Source of the DNA: Candidatus Obscuribacterales bacterium
GTDB taxonomy: Bacteria > Cyanobacteriota > Vampirovibrionia > Obscuribacterales > Obscuribacteraceae
Assembly (NCBI GenBank): GCA_021732085.1
Contig: JAKFVQ010000008.1
Span: forward strand, 62,001-126,000
DNA length: 64,000 bases
Direction of reading: 5' to 3'
This document shows, one piece after another, positions 8,406 to 21,600 of this stretch (the first letter of the stretch is position 1; each line of letters opens with the position of its first letter). The notes under the pieces are model-generated. The model made no database searches, was not told where the DNA came from, and saw only the letters and a program-made list of their open reading frames with translations. A program made the position numbers and the translations under genes.

Positions 8406-9308
8406 GTGTTAGCTTCCAAAAGTGCTCCGAGCATGGAGCGATTGATGACGAGCGCAAGATTGGAAGATTCGACTTTAGCTAGTGTGGAAGTTCAACGCTC
8501 CACCCTGGACAATGCAAACGAGAGCTTTCGGCAAGAGCTTTTCGCAGGTCAGACAAAATGGTCGGAGCGAATAATTCCGAGAATAGTCGCTGCGCAAAAT
8601 GAAAAGGAAATTGCCGATCTCACATTTGCCAGTCTTCCAGAACTTGAAGCAAGCAAGCCCAAAGAGCAAAGGGTCAAAAAGCCCTACACTGCAGAGAAGT
8701 TGCCAGAAAGGATAACGCCGGCGGGCGAATCAGCTTCTGTAGGCTCCAATGAAAAGGACCTGCCAAATTTCCACAAGGTGGATGAACTCGTTTATCGCGG
8801 TGGACAACCTGGAACGAAGGAAGCACTGGAAAAACTGAAGGAGCAAGGCGTCACCAAGGTCGTCGATTTTCGCGGACCCATTCCAATCGAGAACGTGCCG
8901 GACGACATGAAGGCCGATTTCGAGAAGAAAAATCAACGCCTTGCCGAGCAGCAGGAACGAGAGAAAGAATGGTGCAAAGAGCTTGGGCTCGACTATGTCT
9001 CTATTCCAATGACCTCAGGCGACGGTCCATCGGAAGAGCAGATAAATCAGTTCCTGGGTATTGCCGAATTGGAGAAGGAAGAGCTGGGAAAAATCTTTGC
9101 CCATGACGAACATGGCTCGGATCGAGAAGGCGCAATGATGTATGCGTACAGGATAGCATTCAACAATTTCACGCCGGAGCAAGCCCGGGAGGAAATGCTT
9201 AAGTATGGTTATCGGCAACGAGCAAACGGAACAGACGTCTACGAAAACATGACCGAAACCATTGAAGGCTGGGCGAAAGAATATTCTAGACGACAAAAGA
9301 AAGATTAA
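8406..9308 (+). CDS. Dual-specificity/tyrosine-phosphatase-like protein lacking the catalytic Cys
   Basis: The 300-residue product has a charged N-terminal region (1-115) and a phosphatase-fold region from about 116. Diagnostic features are F-H-K-V-D-E-L-V-Y-R-G-G-Q-P (122-135), V-T-K-V-V-D-F-R-G-P (149-158), and a P-loop position F-A-H-D-E-H-G-S-D-R-E-G (231-242). The family P-loop is H-C-x-x-G-x-x-R; here His233, Gly237 and Arg240 remain but Cys is replaced by Asp234 (codon GAC at 9105-9107). That residue is the nucleophile in the family, so classical phosphatase activity is not expected; it may bind phosphoproteins. The likely start is GTG 8406 with AGGAG at 8391-8395; ATG 8433 is possible. 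The giant surface-protein gene lies 323 bases downstream. Confidence 0.82.
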   Translation: MLASKSAPSMERLMTSARLEDSTLASVEVQRSTLDNANESFRQELFAGQTKWSERIIPRIVAAQNEKEIADLTFASLPELEASKPKEQRVKKPYTAEKLPERITPAGESASVGSNEKDLPNFHKVDELVYRGGQPGTKEALEKLKEQGVTKVVDFRGPIPIENVPDDMKADFEKKNQRLAEQQEREKEWCKELGLDYVSIPMTSGDGPSEEQINQFLGIAELEKEELGKIFAHDEHGSDREGAMMYAYRIAFNNFTPEQAREEMLKYGYRQRANGTDVYENMTETIEGWAKEYSRRQKKD

Positions 9309-9386
9309 CTTTTGAGAATACGGCGATCCCCGGAAACTCGGTCAAGATGAGCTAACCGGACATTGTGATCGGAATCGGTCAAGGCC

Positions 9387-9413
9387 CGCCTGTCAGGAAT
9401 ATCCTGACAGGCG
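9387..9413. repeat. Perfect 12-bp inverted repeat, ATA loop
   Basis: CGCCTGTCAGGA, a loop of ATA, then TCCTGACAGGCG. There is no T tract on either side, so a simple intrinsic terminator is not obvious. It might stabilise the 3' end of the phosphatase-like mRNA, be a REP-type element, or bind a protein. Confidence 0.8.
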
Positions 9414-9599
9414 CCCCAAGAACTGGTCGGCACAATCATCGAAAGGATTATGCTGATAGCCACGCAGAGACAATTTCTCACTTAACAAATCAGCGGTTAT
9501 CGGCGATGATAGACATACAGGCTGGGGTCAGAGTCTGTTTATCTAGATTAGTTGGTCTAAGTTTGCAGGGCAAATTCTGCATGCTTAGCCGATTTAATC

Positions 9600-9605
9600 T
9601 ATAAT
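9600..9605 (+). promoter_or_regulatory. Likely -10 box for the giant gene
   Basis: TATAAT, a perfect -10 hexamer, lies 26 bases before the TTG start and ahead of the AAAGG ribosome site at 9618-9622. This would leave a 5' leader of about 20 bases. The -35 region is weak (TTCTGC-like around 9575-9580), so the call rests on the -10 box and its placement. Confidence 0.4.
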
Positions 9606-9631
9606 TTCAGCTTCCCCAAAGGTATCAGCAA

Positions 9632-12600
9632 TTGAATTTTCGACATCGTGAATCTCGCGTCAGGCACTCCGTAGCGTTCCTGAGTCTGTTCCTCGTTTGC
9701 TCGTCCAATTTGCTAGCACCGATGAGAGCATTGGCACAGTCCGCTGATGGAAGTTCAGCAGTCCAATCGGCGACTCCGCCAGCAAGTGCACTTGCTGCGA
9801 CTCCTGACCCGCTTCATTTGGATTTGTCGTCTGGAAGCGCGACTATCCAAGCCCAAAACACAGCCCCAGTCCAGATCCAGGTGGGAGGATCGGTGACCAG
9901 CGGCAGCGTGACCGGCGGCACCGGACTGACAATCAACCCGGGACAATTGTTAACACCGGCTCAGTACCTGGCCCTGAGCCAAATAATGTCGGGCGGAACT
10001 CAGTCTCTAGTCGTAAACGATCAAGGCGCCGCATCTGGTGGCTTTGCCAGCATTCAAGCAAGTACAAATTCCATTTTTGGATCCCTCGTTATCCCGCAGA
10101 ACGTATCGCTTAGTTCAATTGGTTTCAATTCAAATTCGTCGCTCAGCAATCTCGGCAACGTAAACATCCTCGGTTCATTTTTCAGCCTTCAAAATTCAGC
10201 AGGAATCACCTCTGTTTTGAACATGAACAACCTGAATATCGGGTCAGGCGGTTTGCTTTCCGGTGCATTGCCGAGCTATTCCAACTTCCTCGGAAGTGTA
10301 TTTGCATCCAACGGGATGACACTGAACGTCACAAACAACGTGATGAACATGGGCACGATTACGACGCCAGGTACATTGAATATCAATGCGGGCGGCAGCA
10401 TCGTCAACCAAACGATCAATAACATCCAGGCGACAATGTCGGCTGCAACAATCAACCTGATCTCGAATGCGGGTCAGTTCGTCAATACAGGCTTGATTAC
10501 GGCAAATGCGAATCTAAACATCAACTCGATGCTTTCGGATCTGAACCTCAATGCAACCGGCGGCATTCTGCAATCTATAAACGGCTCAATCAATGTTCGC
10601 GACACTCTATTTTCCGGCACGCAGAACATTAATATCGCGGGCGGTGACTTCCTTGCAGAAACACTAAACTTTAACGCTGGTGAAGGCAAAGTTTATGCCA
10701 CCATGAATCATGTTAGCGGGGCAGTTAATGCTTATGCCCAATGCGTCAACATGGGAGTTGCACAGGGCGACCTTAACATAAACGAGTTCGCAGTTACAGG
10801 CGACCCCATCATATATAACTCAGGTGGTAGCGTAAATTATGCCGGCGGAACCACTACCAACGCTGACTTGATTTTAGTTGCTCGTGACAATATCAATGTC
10901 ACCGGCAATATTTCAATCATGCCAAATAATGTGAACGGCGCCCAAACGGGAAGTCTATTTGCAGTAGCAGGTGCGTCGTTCGACGTAAATGCCGCCGTGC
11001 CACCACCGGGAGAAACAACATCTTCCGGTCCTATAACGCTCACTCTAAAAGGCGCCTCGACAGAAGGCGGCAATATCAGTACCAAGGATATAAATACAAG
11101 TGGCGGACAAGCAGGGATTACGACCACGCCGCACAATGGCGGACACGTCACTCTGGTTGCCTACAATGGCACAAACAACTTAGGCACGATCACGACCGGC
11201 AACATCACGACCGGGGGTTTAGACACCGGCAACAACGGAAATGTGCGAATGATCGCAGGCTCGCCTGGCGGGCTTGGCACAGCGGGCATCACCACAGGTA
11301 GTATCAATACCAGCGGCAGCACCGGCGGTGCTCCAGGTGGTTCGGTCACCTTAGCCACGGCAACGCCAGCGGGCGGGCCCGGACCCATGAACATACTTGA
11401 TGGCACAATTTTCCTCAGTGCTGCCACTGCGGCTTCGTATACAGCTGGTACGGCTCAGGCATCCGACATCGTCTTCAACACCGGCAGCAGCATAATTACC
11501 GATGGACAAGCAGTTTCGATCATTGCCGGTGGCAACGTCAAGTTTGACGGAACATCTATCAATACAAGCAGAACTGGTAACAGTGGTGCCGGAGGGGCGA
11601 TTCAGGTTGCAGCCGGTGCAGCGGGCGGATTCACTACAAGCGGCTCCATCACCGGATTAGGCAACATCTTAGCAAATGCAAACACCGCAAATCAGGGCGG
11701 AAATATTCTTCTAGAAGCCGTCGGCAACATCACAGGTAATGCCGGATCATCAATACAAAGTAAAACGGTGACAGGCGCTGCTCAGATCACGAATCTAGCC
11801 GTTGTCGCAGGCGGCAACATTGATATAGCTCCCGGTGGTATAGACCTGACGGCGATATCTGGCAACGGCGGCAACATCAACATTTTCTCCGGCACTGCTC
11901 TTACAGACACCGGCGTCACAATCACTGTTCCGACGGGCTCACCAGCTACAGGTGGCTCTGTCCGGATCGGTAATGTCGATACCACGACCACAAACGCTGG
12001 CGGTGGCTCCATACAGATTGGCGCATTCGGGCTCTCAAATGGAACTGTTTCAACCGGCAACATCAATACTGGCGGAGGCGGTGTTGGCATAAATGGAAAC
12101 ATATCTATTTCCGCTCAAGCCCAAAACAAAACCGGACTCACACCAGCAATAGCAACCGGCAGCCTGAACTCCACAGGAGGAAAAGGCAACGGTGGCGCAG
12201 TCACGCTCAGCACAGGAACACCCACTACAGCAGCGATCACAATAACAAAAACTACCGGCGCCACAGCTGGTGGCACAGTGTCTTTCGTAAATGATTCATC
12301 AAATTTATCCGACGTTAAAGTAAATGGTGACATCAAAACCAACGGAGCTACAGTTCAGGTCATCGCAGGTGGTGACATCGATTTTGGTGGAGCGGAAATC
12401 TCAACGGTCAGAACCCTAATTAACGGTAATGGTGGACAGGTCACACTGATCGCCGGCGCACCTACTGCCAGCCTGGGCGCAGTTAAGAATCTGGGCTCAG
12501 TGCGAAGTTCCGGCTTTACACCGACAGCAGGCGCAAATAGTGCCGGAACGATTGCCATTTTCGGCAGAGGCGGAATAACGCAAACAGCGGGGTCGGTAAT

Positions 12601-15600
12601 TGAGGCAAAGGGATCGATAAACGGTCCGACCGTGCAGGCTAGTGGAGCGGCAGTCGCACTGCTGAGCGGTGCTTCGATAAAGGTTGGGTCAATAGATACA
12701 ACTAGCGCCAGCAGTAACACGCTTTTTGTCTCTGGCGGAACCACCAGTGTCTTTGCAGGCGCAAAATATGACGATGCCGGATTGAATTCAACAGTCACGC
12801 TAACGTCGAACACAGCATCAGGCACGGGCGGGACAGTCACCACCGGGGATATAAACACAAGCGCTACCGGTACAAGTGGCGCTGGTGGTAGTGTGTACGT
12901 CGTCGCCTACGGCACCGATGGCGGTATCACAACCGGCAACATAAACTCGAAGGGCTCAAACAGCAACAGTGGAACAGTAGCGCTCATCTCGCAAGGGACG
13001 AAAGGCATCAGCACTGGCTCTGTGGCAACAGACGGCTCAGCAGGGGGAACAGGTACAATTTCGATTGGAATGGCCAATCCTAACGCAGCTGTAGTTCAGC
13101 TTAACAGGAACGCCACACTCCTGGGCACAGCGCCAACACTTGCATCGACAAATGCCGCCGCCATAGATTCTGGTGCCAATGTCAAAACTGGCAGTTTGTC
13201 CACAAATGGCGCAACAATAACCGTAATATCTGGCGGCAATATAGATCTCAACAACGGCTCGGTTGATGCATCCCGGCGCAGTGGTTCAGGCAGTGCAGGA
13301 AACATAACCCTTAATGCGGGAGCCAACACGACAGCCACCGGCTCCGGAGCCATCATAAATGGTGGCGACATAAAAGCGGACGCATTCGGAACCGGAAACG
13401 GCGGCAACATTTTTCTGACATCCGGCACTGGCGACATGTCAGTGAAGTCGATATCTGCAGCCGCCCAAGGCAATGGCGCATCTGGAACATTAGGTATTGT
13501 GGGCGGTGGCAATGTCAAAATCGATGGTTCCATCAGTCTCAGAAATGACGGGGGCAATGCAATCCAACGCACAGCCATCATATATGCTGGTGCTACATGG
13601 TTACAGACCGGACTAACCCAGGCAACTGTAAACGCAACTTCAAGTGCTACAAATGGAACACTTGAAATTACAGGTTCCATAGACACGACTCCTGTAACAA
13701 CTGGAGCCGGGGGTAACGTCACCATGGCGGCCTTTGGTCAGAATGGAAGTATCAAGGTGACTGGACCCTCCAACGCCAGCGGCTCATCTGCATTCAACAG
13801 CGGCAGTTTCTTTGCAGTAGCAGAAGGAACGAAATTAGCCCCAGGCACAGCAGCAATCTCAACCGGAGACGTTACTACTAATGCAATCGCCGGAAACAAC
13901 CCATCCGGCAGCATTGTGATGGCAACAAACAAGGTTCTGTCTGCAAACGTCAACCTTTCACCTGGATTTTCTCCAGGTATGGCGCTGCAACCATTCGACG
14001 CCACCATCATGAACTCGGCAGGGGATATTAAAGTAGGTAATCTGCAAACAAACGCCTCCACGATACAAATTTTTTCCGGTGGAAGTCTCACTACAGGCAA
14101 CGTTACCGCTACCAGGACAAACACAGTTGGCGCTGGTTCAAACATCGTCCTAATGAGCGGCATCCGGACAACAGGAGCAACCGGAAGCGGCTCGATTAGC
14201 ACAGGCGATGTAAAAACTGAAGGTAACCACATCACAATTGTAGGTGGCACAGGATCATCCACAATCGGCAAGGTCACTGCTAATGCCAATGCGGTAGCCA
14301 CGCAGGGCGGAACAATTCTGATAATGGGAGGCGGCGATCTCTCAGCAAGCGCGGGTGTAGAGAGCCGTAGCACAACTGCCGGCGGTGGACAGAATTTAAG
14401 CGTCATCGCTGGGGCAGGCTGGACTGCGCCAAACTCCGGCCAAATAATTCTTCAGGCGGCATCGGCAAGCTCGGGAACCAATGGTGCCTTGACTGTCGGC
14501 TACATCGATGGGTCCAGTAGCTCTACCGGTGGTGGCTCCAATATTAACGTGGTCGCCTTTGGCGCCAAAGGCACAATATCCGGCTCGGGGTCCATCAATA
14601 GCGCTGGAGCAGGCACCTCCACCAGCGGTGCAGTCCGAATCGTTGCTCAAGGCGCACCAGCCACGCAAAGCAACACGATCTCGTTTTCAGCAGGCGCACA
14701 TATCAATACAGCTGGACCCGTTGCAAATTCCGGAGCAATAATCATCGGAACAGCGGACCCGTTTGCAGGAGCAAGCCAAACGATCGGCACAGGGAATCCA
14801 TTTCCTCCTACAGCTTTCAACTATGTCGTCAACCAGACAATTCTAGCAACGAGTCCTGGCGTGTCGCTGCAAAATCTGACGACAAACGGCACGTCGATAA
14901 CCGTTCTGGCAGGAGGAAATCTCAGCGCCGGCGACGTTAATGCTTCTCGAAACGCAAGCGCGACAGTCGTTGGCTCGGGAGGAAATATCCAACTTCTAGG
15001 CGGCGCAAACACGGTTAATACCTTAGCACCAGGCATTGTGTCAGTTGGCAGCATTAGCTCAAATGGGCTTGCCTCTGGAGGGGTTGGGGGCAATAGCGGT
15101 TCTATTTTTGTATCTGCCGGCACAGGCAATTCCACAATTGGGAATATTAACTCCATTGCCGGATCAGGAGGTGCCGCTAGCGCAGCGAGCAGTCTCGCCG
15201 TCATCTCCAGAGGCAATGTCTCAGTTGGAAATATCGTTCAGCGCAATTCAAATTCACCGATAGCCTCACAGGCAACAACACAACTAGTTGCTGGCGCGGA
15301 ATGGATATACAACGCCAACGCAACCACTCTTGTGATGTCGGCGAAGAGCACAAGCACTGCAGGCAATCTGACTGTTGCAGCAATAGATACAAGTCCGGTC
15401 ACCGGCAGCGGTGGCAGTGGAAATCACATCCGTCTAATCGCTTTTGGCCCGGCAGGTGCAATCAACGTCAATGGAGCACAAACGCTCGGCGGCGCTGCAT
15501 CTGGCACATTTAACAACGGCTCATTCGTAGCGATTGCAGCAGGCAACCCAGCCACAAATACGGACATAATCTCATTCGCCAGTGGAGCGAGCGTCAGCAC

Positions 15601-18600
15601 GGTTGGAAGCTCGAACAACACGGCAAGTGGAACAATCACAATTGCGACTGCTGACCCTCTTAACCCGGCAGGAGTGGCTCAAAATATAGCAACTACCAAT
15701 CCTGGTGTGCCAGGCTATGGTGTGAATTACGCTGCTGCCTCGGCTTCAGCAACTGCAGGTATCTCAAGCCAAGCACTTATAACCGATGGCAGCTCTGTTT
15801 TTGTTCAGGCTGGTGGCAATGTAAACCTGAACGCTCAGACTATTTCCACCTCACGCACGAACGGAGAAGGCGCTGGAGGCAACATCCAGATAGTGGCGGG
15901 TGCACCTGTGGCTTCAACTGGTGCAATCACAGGCCTAGGCAACATATTGGCAAATGCACGTGCTGTCACAGCTGGTGTAAGCGCCGCAGGCAACAGTATC
16001 AGTCTGGTTGGACGAAGCGGAATTAGCTTTGCTGCAAGTGCCAGCAAAATAGAATCAATCGGTGCGGCCGGTGCTGGAGTCAGCGGTGCAGGCGGATCGG
16101 TGGGCTTTCTGACGGGCGGATCGATATCGGCTGGCTCAGTGTCCATTACATTGAATAGCCAGGGCACCGGAAATAATAGTGCGGGCTCCCTCTATGCTCT
16201 GTCCGGATCTAATTATCTGGACGCTGGGACAAACGCCATCACTGTCAATCGTAGCGTATCTAGCGGCGGTACAGGAGGCAGCATCGCATTTGGGAACCTG
16301 GATACACAAGCCTTGTCCACACTGGGCAATGGTGGAACAGTCCAATTAGGTGCTTGGGGGACAAGCGGGCAAATAAGTGTCGGCTCGATAAAGACAGGCT
16401 CAGTAGGAGCAAATGGTGGAAGTGTCATCCTGACGGCACAAGGTACAGGAGCTACGGGCGGAATATCTGTAAGCGGAGACATCGACAGCAGAGGAAGCAC
16501 TTCTGGAGCGGGCTCGGTCAGCATTGGCACGGGTGATCCTTATACAGGAGCGGCAACCTTCACGTTCACAAGATCAAGTGCAAGCTCGTCGGCGGGCATC
16601 TTCTACTCGCAAAATGCGACGCTTCTTGATACCGCACCAAATATAGTATTGCAAAACGTCACTACAAGTGGAACAAGCATAAGCATCCTAGCTGGAGGCA
16701 GCATTACCGCAAAAGACCTCACTTCTTCTCGCATACTCACTAACGGAGCTGGAGGCAATATTGCAGCAGTTGCCGGGCTAAGTACTACAGCGACAGGAAG
16801 CGGTGCTCTCAAGATTGGCAATGTTACTGCAAATGGATTCGGTACCGGTGGTGGTGGTTCAATTACTCTGGGTGGTGGCACTTCGGATTCATCCGTTGGA
16901 GATATTTCAAGCGTCGTCGGTTCTACTGCGACAGCAGCATCTGGTAACATAACCGTTTTTGGCGGCGGAAACCTGACAGTTAACTCAATCACCCAACGCA
17001 GCCAGGGAACGAATGCGACGCAGAATACAACGGTTGTATCCGGAGCCGCCTGGACGATAAATAATAACGCAGCCAATAGTCATTTCACTGGTACATTCAC
17101 GCTAGCAACGGCATCGGCAGCGGCTAAAGGCGCACTGACAGTAGGTTCCATAAATACAACGGGGATCAGTAATGCTACAGGGAACAATGTACGACTGCTC
17201 GCTTTTGGAAGCAATGGCACCATCAATGTAACCGGTGCGCAAACTCTTGGCGGAAATGCGACGAACAACAACGGATCATTTACATTACTTGCGCAAGGCA
17301 GTCCGAGTAGTGTTAGCGATACCATTACTTTCGCCGCAGGCGCAAGCATAAACACAACCGGAGCGGATAGTGGTTCTGGCGCGGTCACAGTAGCTACTTC
17401 CAAACCTATCTCTGCTGCGTCTACATTCGGTTATAACGGTGTACCTACAAATGTGAATCTCACCTACGACGCCACGATCGATAAAGCAGGTATTTCCTTA
17501 CAAGGCATAACGACCAACGGTCAACAGATCCTCGTCATGGCCGGCGGCAACGTGAATTTCAATTCGCAAGCAGTTAACGCCAGCAAGATTGGCACCGTAG
17601 CAGGCGGCGGTGGGTTCATAAACATCATCTCCGGAGCTCCGATCACAAGCACAACTGGAGCTATCACAGGACTTGGCAGTGTCCTGACAAACGGACTGAC
17701 GACAGCTCCTGCTAACAGCGGCAATGGCGGCAACGTCACAATATGGGGCCGCGGTGGCGTCTCCATGATCGCCGGCAGCAGTATTCAGAGCATGGGAGCT
17801 GCTGGTGGATCGACTGTTGCGGGGACTGCCGGCAACGTTTTGGTGATGAGCGGCGGAAGTCTCGACCTGGCGCCAGCCGGTATCACTAACACTGGAGTTG
17901 GCAGCGCGGGAGCTGGGGGGTCTGTGATGCTCCTGGCCGGCGCCAACTACACCGATGCGAGCCCCACAGCAGCGTCCTACACGTTCACCAGAGCCGGCAG
18001 CACTACTGGCGGTGGCAATATCAAAGTCGGTGATATAAATATATCGACATCTTCGGCAACCGGTAGCGCAAATATTGTGATAGCCATCGCCTGGGGACTT
18101 AGTTTCGGGCAGATTAAAACTGGCAATATCACGACGTCAGCTTCCGGGGGAAATGGTGGAAACGTCTTTTTGGTAGGTCAAGGCAGCGCCGCAACCACAA
18201 CCATCGAAACAGGCAATATAAATGCTTTCGGCCCAACCGCAACCAACGGCATCGTGTCCATCAACACCGGTGACCCCTATACCGCTGGGGCAGATATTGC
18301 ACTTAATCGAACTTTGGCTAATTTCGGAACAGCTCCAGGAATTGTCTACAACCCAGCTGTTTTAGCCGGCTCTCCGTCAGTGAAAGTTGGAAACGTCACT
18401 ACCAATGCCGGACCGGTAACCATTCTTGCCGGTGGCAATTTAACGGCAGGCAACATCTTAACGAATCGGACCGCGGCCTCGGCCGGTCAGGCTGGTGCAA
18501 TCACACTATTTGCAGGTTATAGAACATCCGGTACTAATGGAAGCGGATCAGTCAGTGTTGGATCCATAGATGCTAACGGCACCATGACCGGTGGTGGCGG

Positions 18601-21600
18601 AAACATTTTCTTAGTATCAGGCGGCGACACAACCATTTCAAAGTCAATCTCATCGATAGCCTCAGGAACCGGTGCCGGCGGGGTGATTCAAATTTATTCC
18701 GGCGGCAATCTCACGGTTGATGGGAACATAAGCTCCAGAGCTAGTAATGCCGGTGCCGGCGTGATAACGCTCGCGTCGGGCGTGAGCCACGTCAGCCCAA
18801 CTCCCATAAACCTTACACTCAATACAGGATTAGCATCGGGCGGCGCCAATGGCAAGCTGATTGTCAACGGCGTGCTCACAACCAGCCCTGTAGCAGCAAG
18901 CAATGGTACCGGTGGATCCATCAATCTTCTGGCTTTCGGTCCCAGTGGTACGGTGACCCTGAACACTACCCCTGTCACTGGTGGCGCTGGAGCCTTTTTC
19001 GATGGTAGTTTCACTGCCATCGCTCAAGGGACGCAGGGCGGTAAGGCAATCACAATTGCTTCAGACATAAATACTACGGGTTCTGCTTCGAACGGCGGCG
19101 GAGTGATTCGATTGCTCACCACTGATCCATTCACGACAACATTCGTACTTGTTAATAATGGCTCTATTGTAGGTCCAAATACCACAGCACTTAATCCAAC
19201 AATCCTCGATGCTAAGACTTCGATTTCTGCGCAAAATTTAACTACAAACGCTGCTCAAATTCTCCTGCTCGCCGGCGGCAGCATTGACGCAAAAGATTTG
19301 ACGTCGACCCGCACCAACTTCGCTCTTAATGCAGGATCGATAACAGCAATAGCTGGACTGAACACAGCCAGCACCAGTAACGGTGCGCTCACACTCGGAA
19401 ACGTCACAGCGAATGGATTGCTAGCAGGACAAGGTGGAACTATTTTCCTCGGCTCTGGAACAGATGACACAGTCATTGGAAAAATAAGCGCCGACGGTGG
19501 TGTCGGTGCAAACGCTTTGGGCGGCAGTATGGTCGTCTTCGCTGGCGGAAATCTGTCGGTCACGTCGGTTAGTTCGCGAAATCAGAATACGGCTGGACAA
19601 CAAAACGTCACTCTGTCATCTGGCACATCTTGGATAACGAACGCCGCAGGCACGCAGATTACCTTCTTTAAAGATTCCACGGCTGCAAAAGCAGCACTAT
19701 CGGTCGGATCAATTGATACCTCAGCAGCTGCTGCTGCCGCAGGTAACCACGTGAGATTGTTGGCCTTTGGTTCCGCTGGAACAATTTCGGTCACCGGAGC
19801 CCAAAACGCCTTCGGTTCTACAGGCGTCTTTGCGAACGGGAATTATACAGCGCTAGCGCAGGGTAGTCCGACAGGCAATTCGGACACGATCAGTTTTGCA
19901 ACGGGCGCCAACATCAACACCAATGGCGGCACTAACGGTGGTGGCAGCGTTCTTGTAGCCGTATCCAAGCCTACAAATGCAAACAGCACTTTCAATTACG
20001 GAACTCAGCCTGGCGGAATTGCATTCACTTATGACCAAACGATAGACAAAGCAGGCATATCCATTCAGTCGATTTCGACCAATGGAGCAAGCGTGTTTGT
20101 AAGCGCAGGTGGAAATGTCAACTTCAATTCGCAAGGTGTAAACACAAGTAAGAGTGGCACAGCCGGAGGCGGAGGGTCCGTCACTGTGATCGCTGGAGCA
20201 CCAGTCACGGCGACCGGCGCTCTGACCGGACTGGGAAGTGTTATAGCAGAAGGATTCAGCCCTGGTCCCGCATCTGGTGGCAGCGGCGGACTCGTCGTGC
20301 TTCTTGGACGAAGCGGCTTAAACATGGTCGCAGGCAGCAAAATTTCGACAGTTGGCCAGGCTAATGGTGTTGCTGCCAATGGCGGCACTGTTCTTGCAGC
20401 AAGTGGTGGAGATTTGATTCTTGCTCCTTCAGGTATCTTCACTAGCGGTGCTGGTACTACCGGCAGCTCTGGTGCTGTCAACTTAGTCGCCGGGGCTAAC
20501 TATGGTGATGCGAACCTCGTCCCAACCACAATATCGCTAACACCTTCAGGCTCGACAAGCGGTGGCAATGTCAGCGTCGGACAGCTCAACGCAGCAACGA
20601 CAGCCACTGGAAACGCTAACGGCGGCGGAGTGAATATCGTTGCTTGGGGAACTGGAAGCAGCAATGGACAAGTTAAGGTAAGCGGAAATATAAGGACCTC
20701 AGGTTCGGGAACCGGCATTAGCGGCAATCTTGTAATCGCAGCACAAGGAAGCGCTTCGACAAATACAATAGAGACCGGTGATATCATCACTTCCGGTGGT
20801 GCTCCTAGTAGCGGCGGTGTCCTCATAAACACTGGCGATCCTTATACCGCCGCTGCTACACCGACGATGAATCGAACATCTGGAGGTATCAGCGGTCCTG
20901 GGGTAGTATTTAGCACAACGACACTGGCTGGCTCACCTTCGGTCAAGCTTGGGAATGTCACCACCAATGGTGGAGGCGTGTTCATCGGTGCCGGTGGAAA
21001 TCTGACAGCTGGCAATATAACAACAGATAGAACTAGTGGTGTTACAGCACAAGCGGGAAACATTGTGTTGTACGGCGGCTATAGAACAAGCGGAGGACCA
21101 GGAGCCGGCGTGGTCAGCGTCGGTGCTCTAAGCGCAAACAACACAGCATTAGGTGCTGGTGGTCAGATACTTATCACATCAGGAACCGGAACTACGGTAT
21201 TTGCCAATAGCATATCCACAAATGGTAATGGTCCGGGCAGCAATCTTGGCGGTGTGATTCAAATATACGCTGGCGGTGACCTTCGTTTTGACGGCTCCAT
21301 CAGCTCAAGAGGCCAAAACAACACCGGGGCAAATAACGTTACTCTTGCGGCCGGTGCCAGCACGGTCGCAGTAAACACAAACACTATAACTGTTAGCCCA
21401 ACTGGTGGAAGCTCCGGTGCTCTTGTAGTGAACGGGACAATAAATACAAGTCCGACAACACTTACAGGCGTAGGTGGAGCAATAAATCTGCTTGGTTTTG
21501 GCCCTGCAGGTACAGTATACCTTGACGCCGCTCCGATATCCGGTGGTGCAGGCACTTCCGCCGATGGAGCTATAACGATAGTCGCAGCAGGCCAGAAAGC

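Larger units (their letters stand above)
9309..9631. other. Intergenic region ahead of the giant gene
   Basis: These 323 bases hold a perfect 12-bp inverted repeat at 9387-9413 and a consensus -10 box at 9600-9605. A short open frame across the region has no ribosome site and is not supported. Confidence 0.7.

Noticed and set aside
9365..9604. 79-codon plus-strand frame ahead of the giant gene
   Set aside because: It runs through the perfect inverted repeat and the -10 box, has no ribosome site and shows no protein-like pattern.
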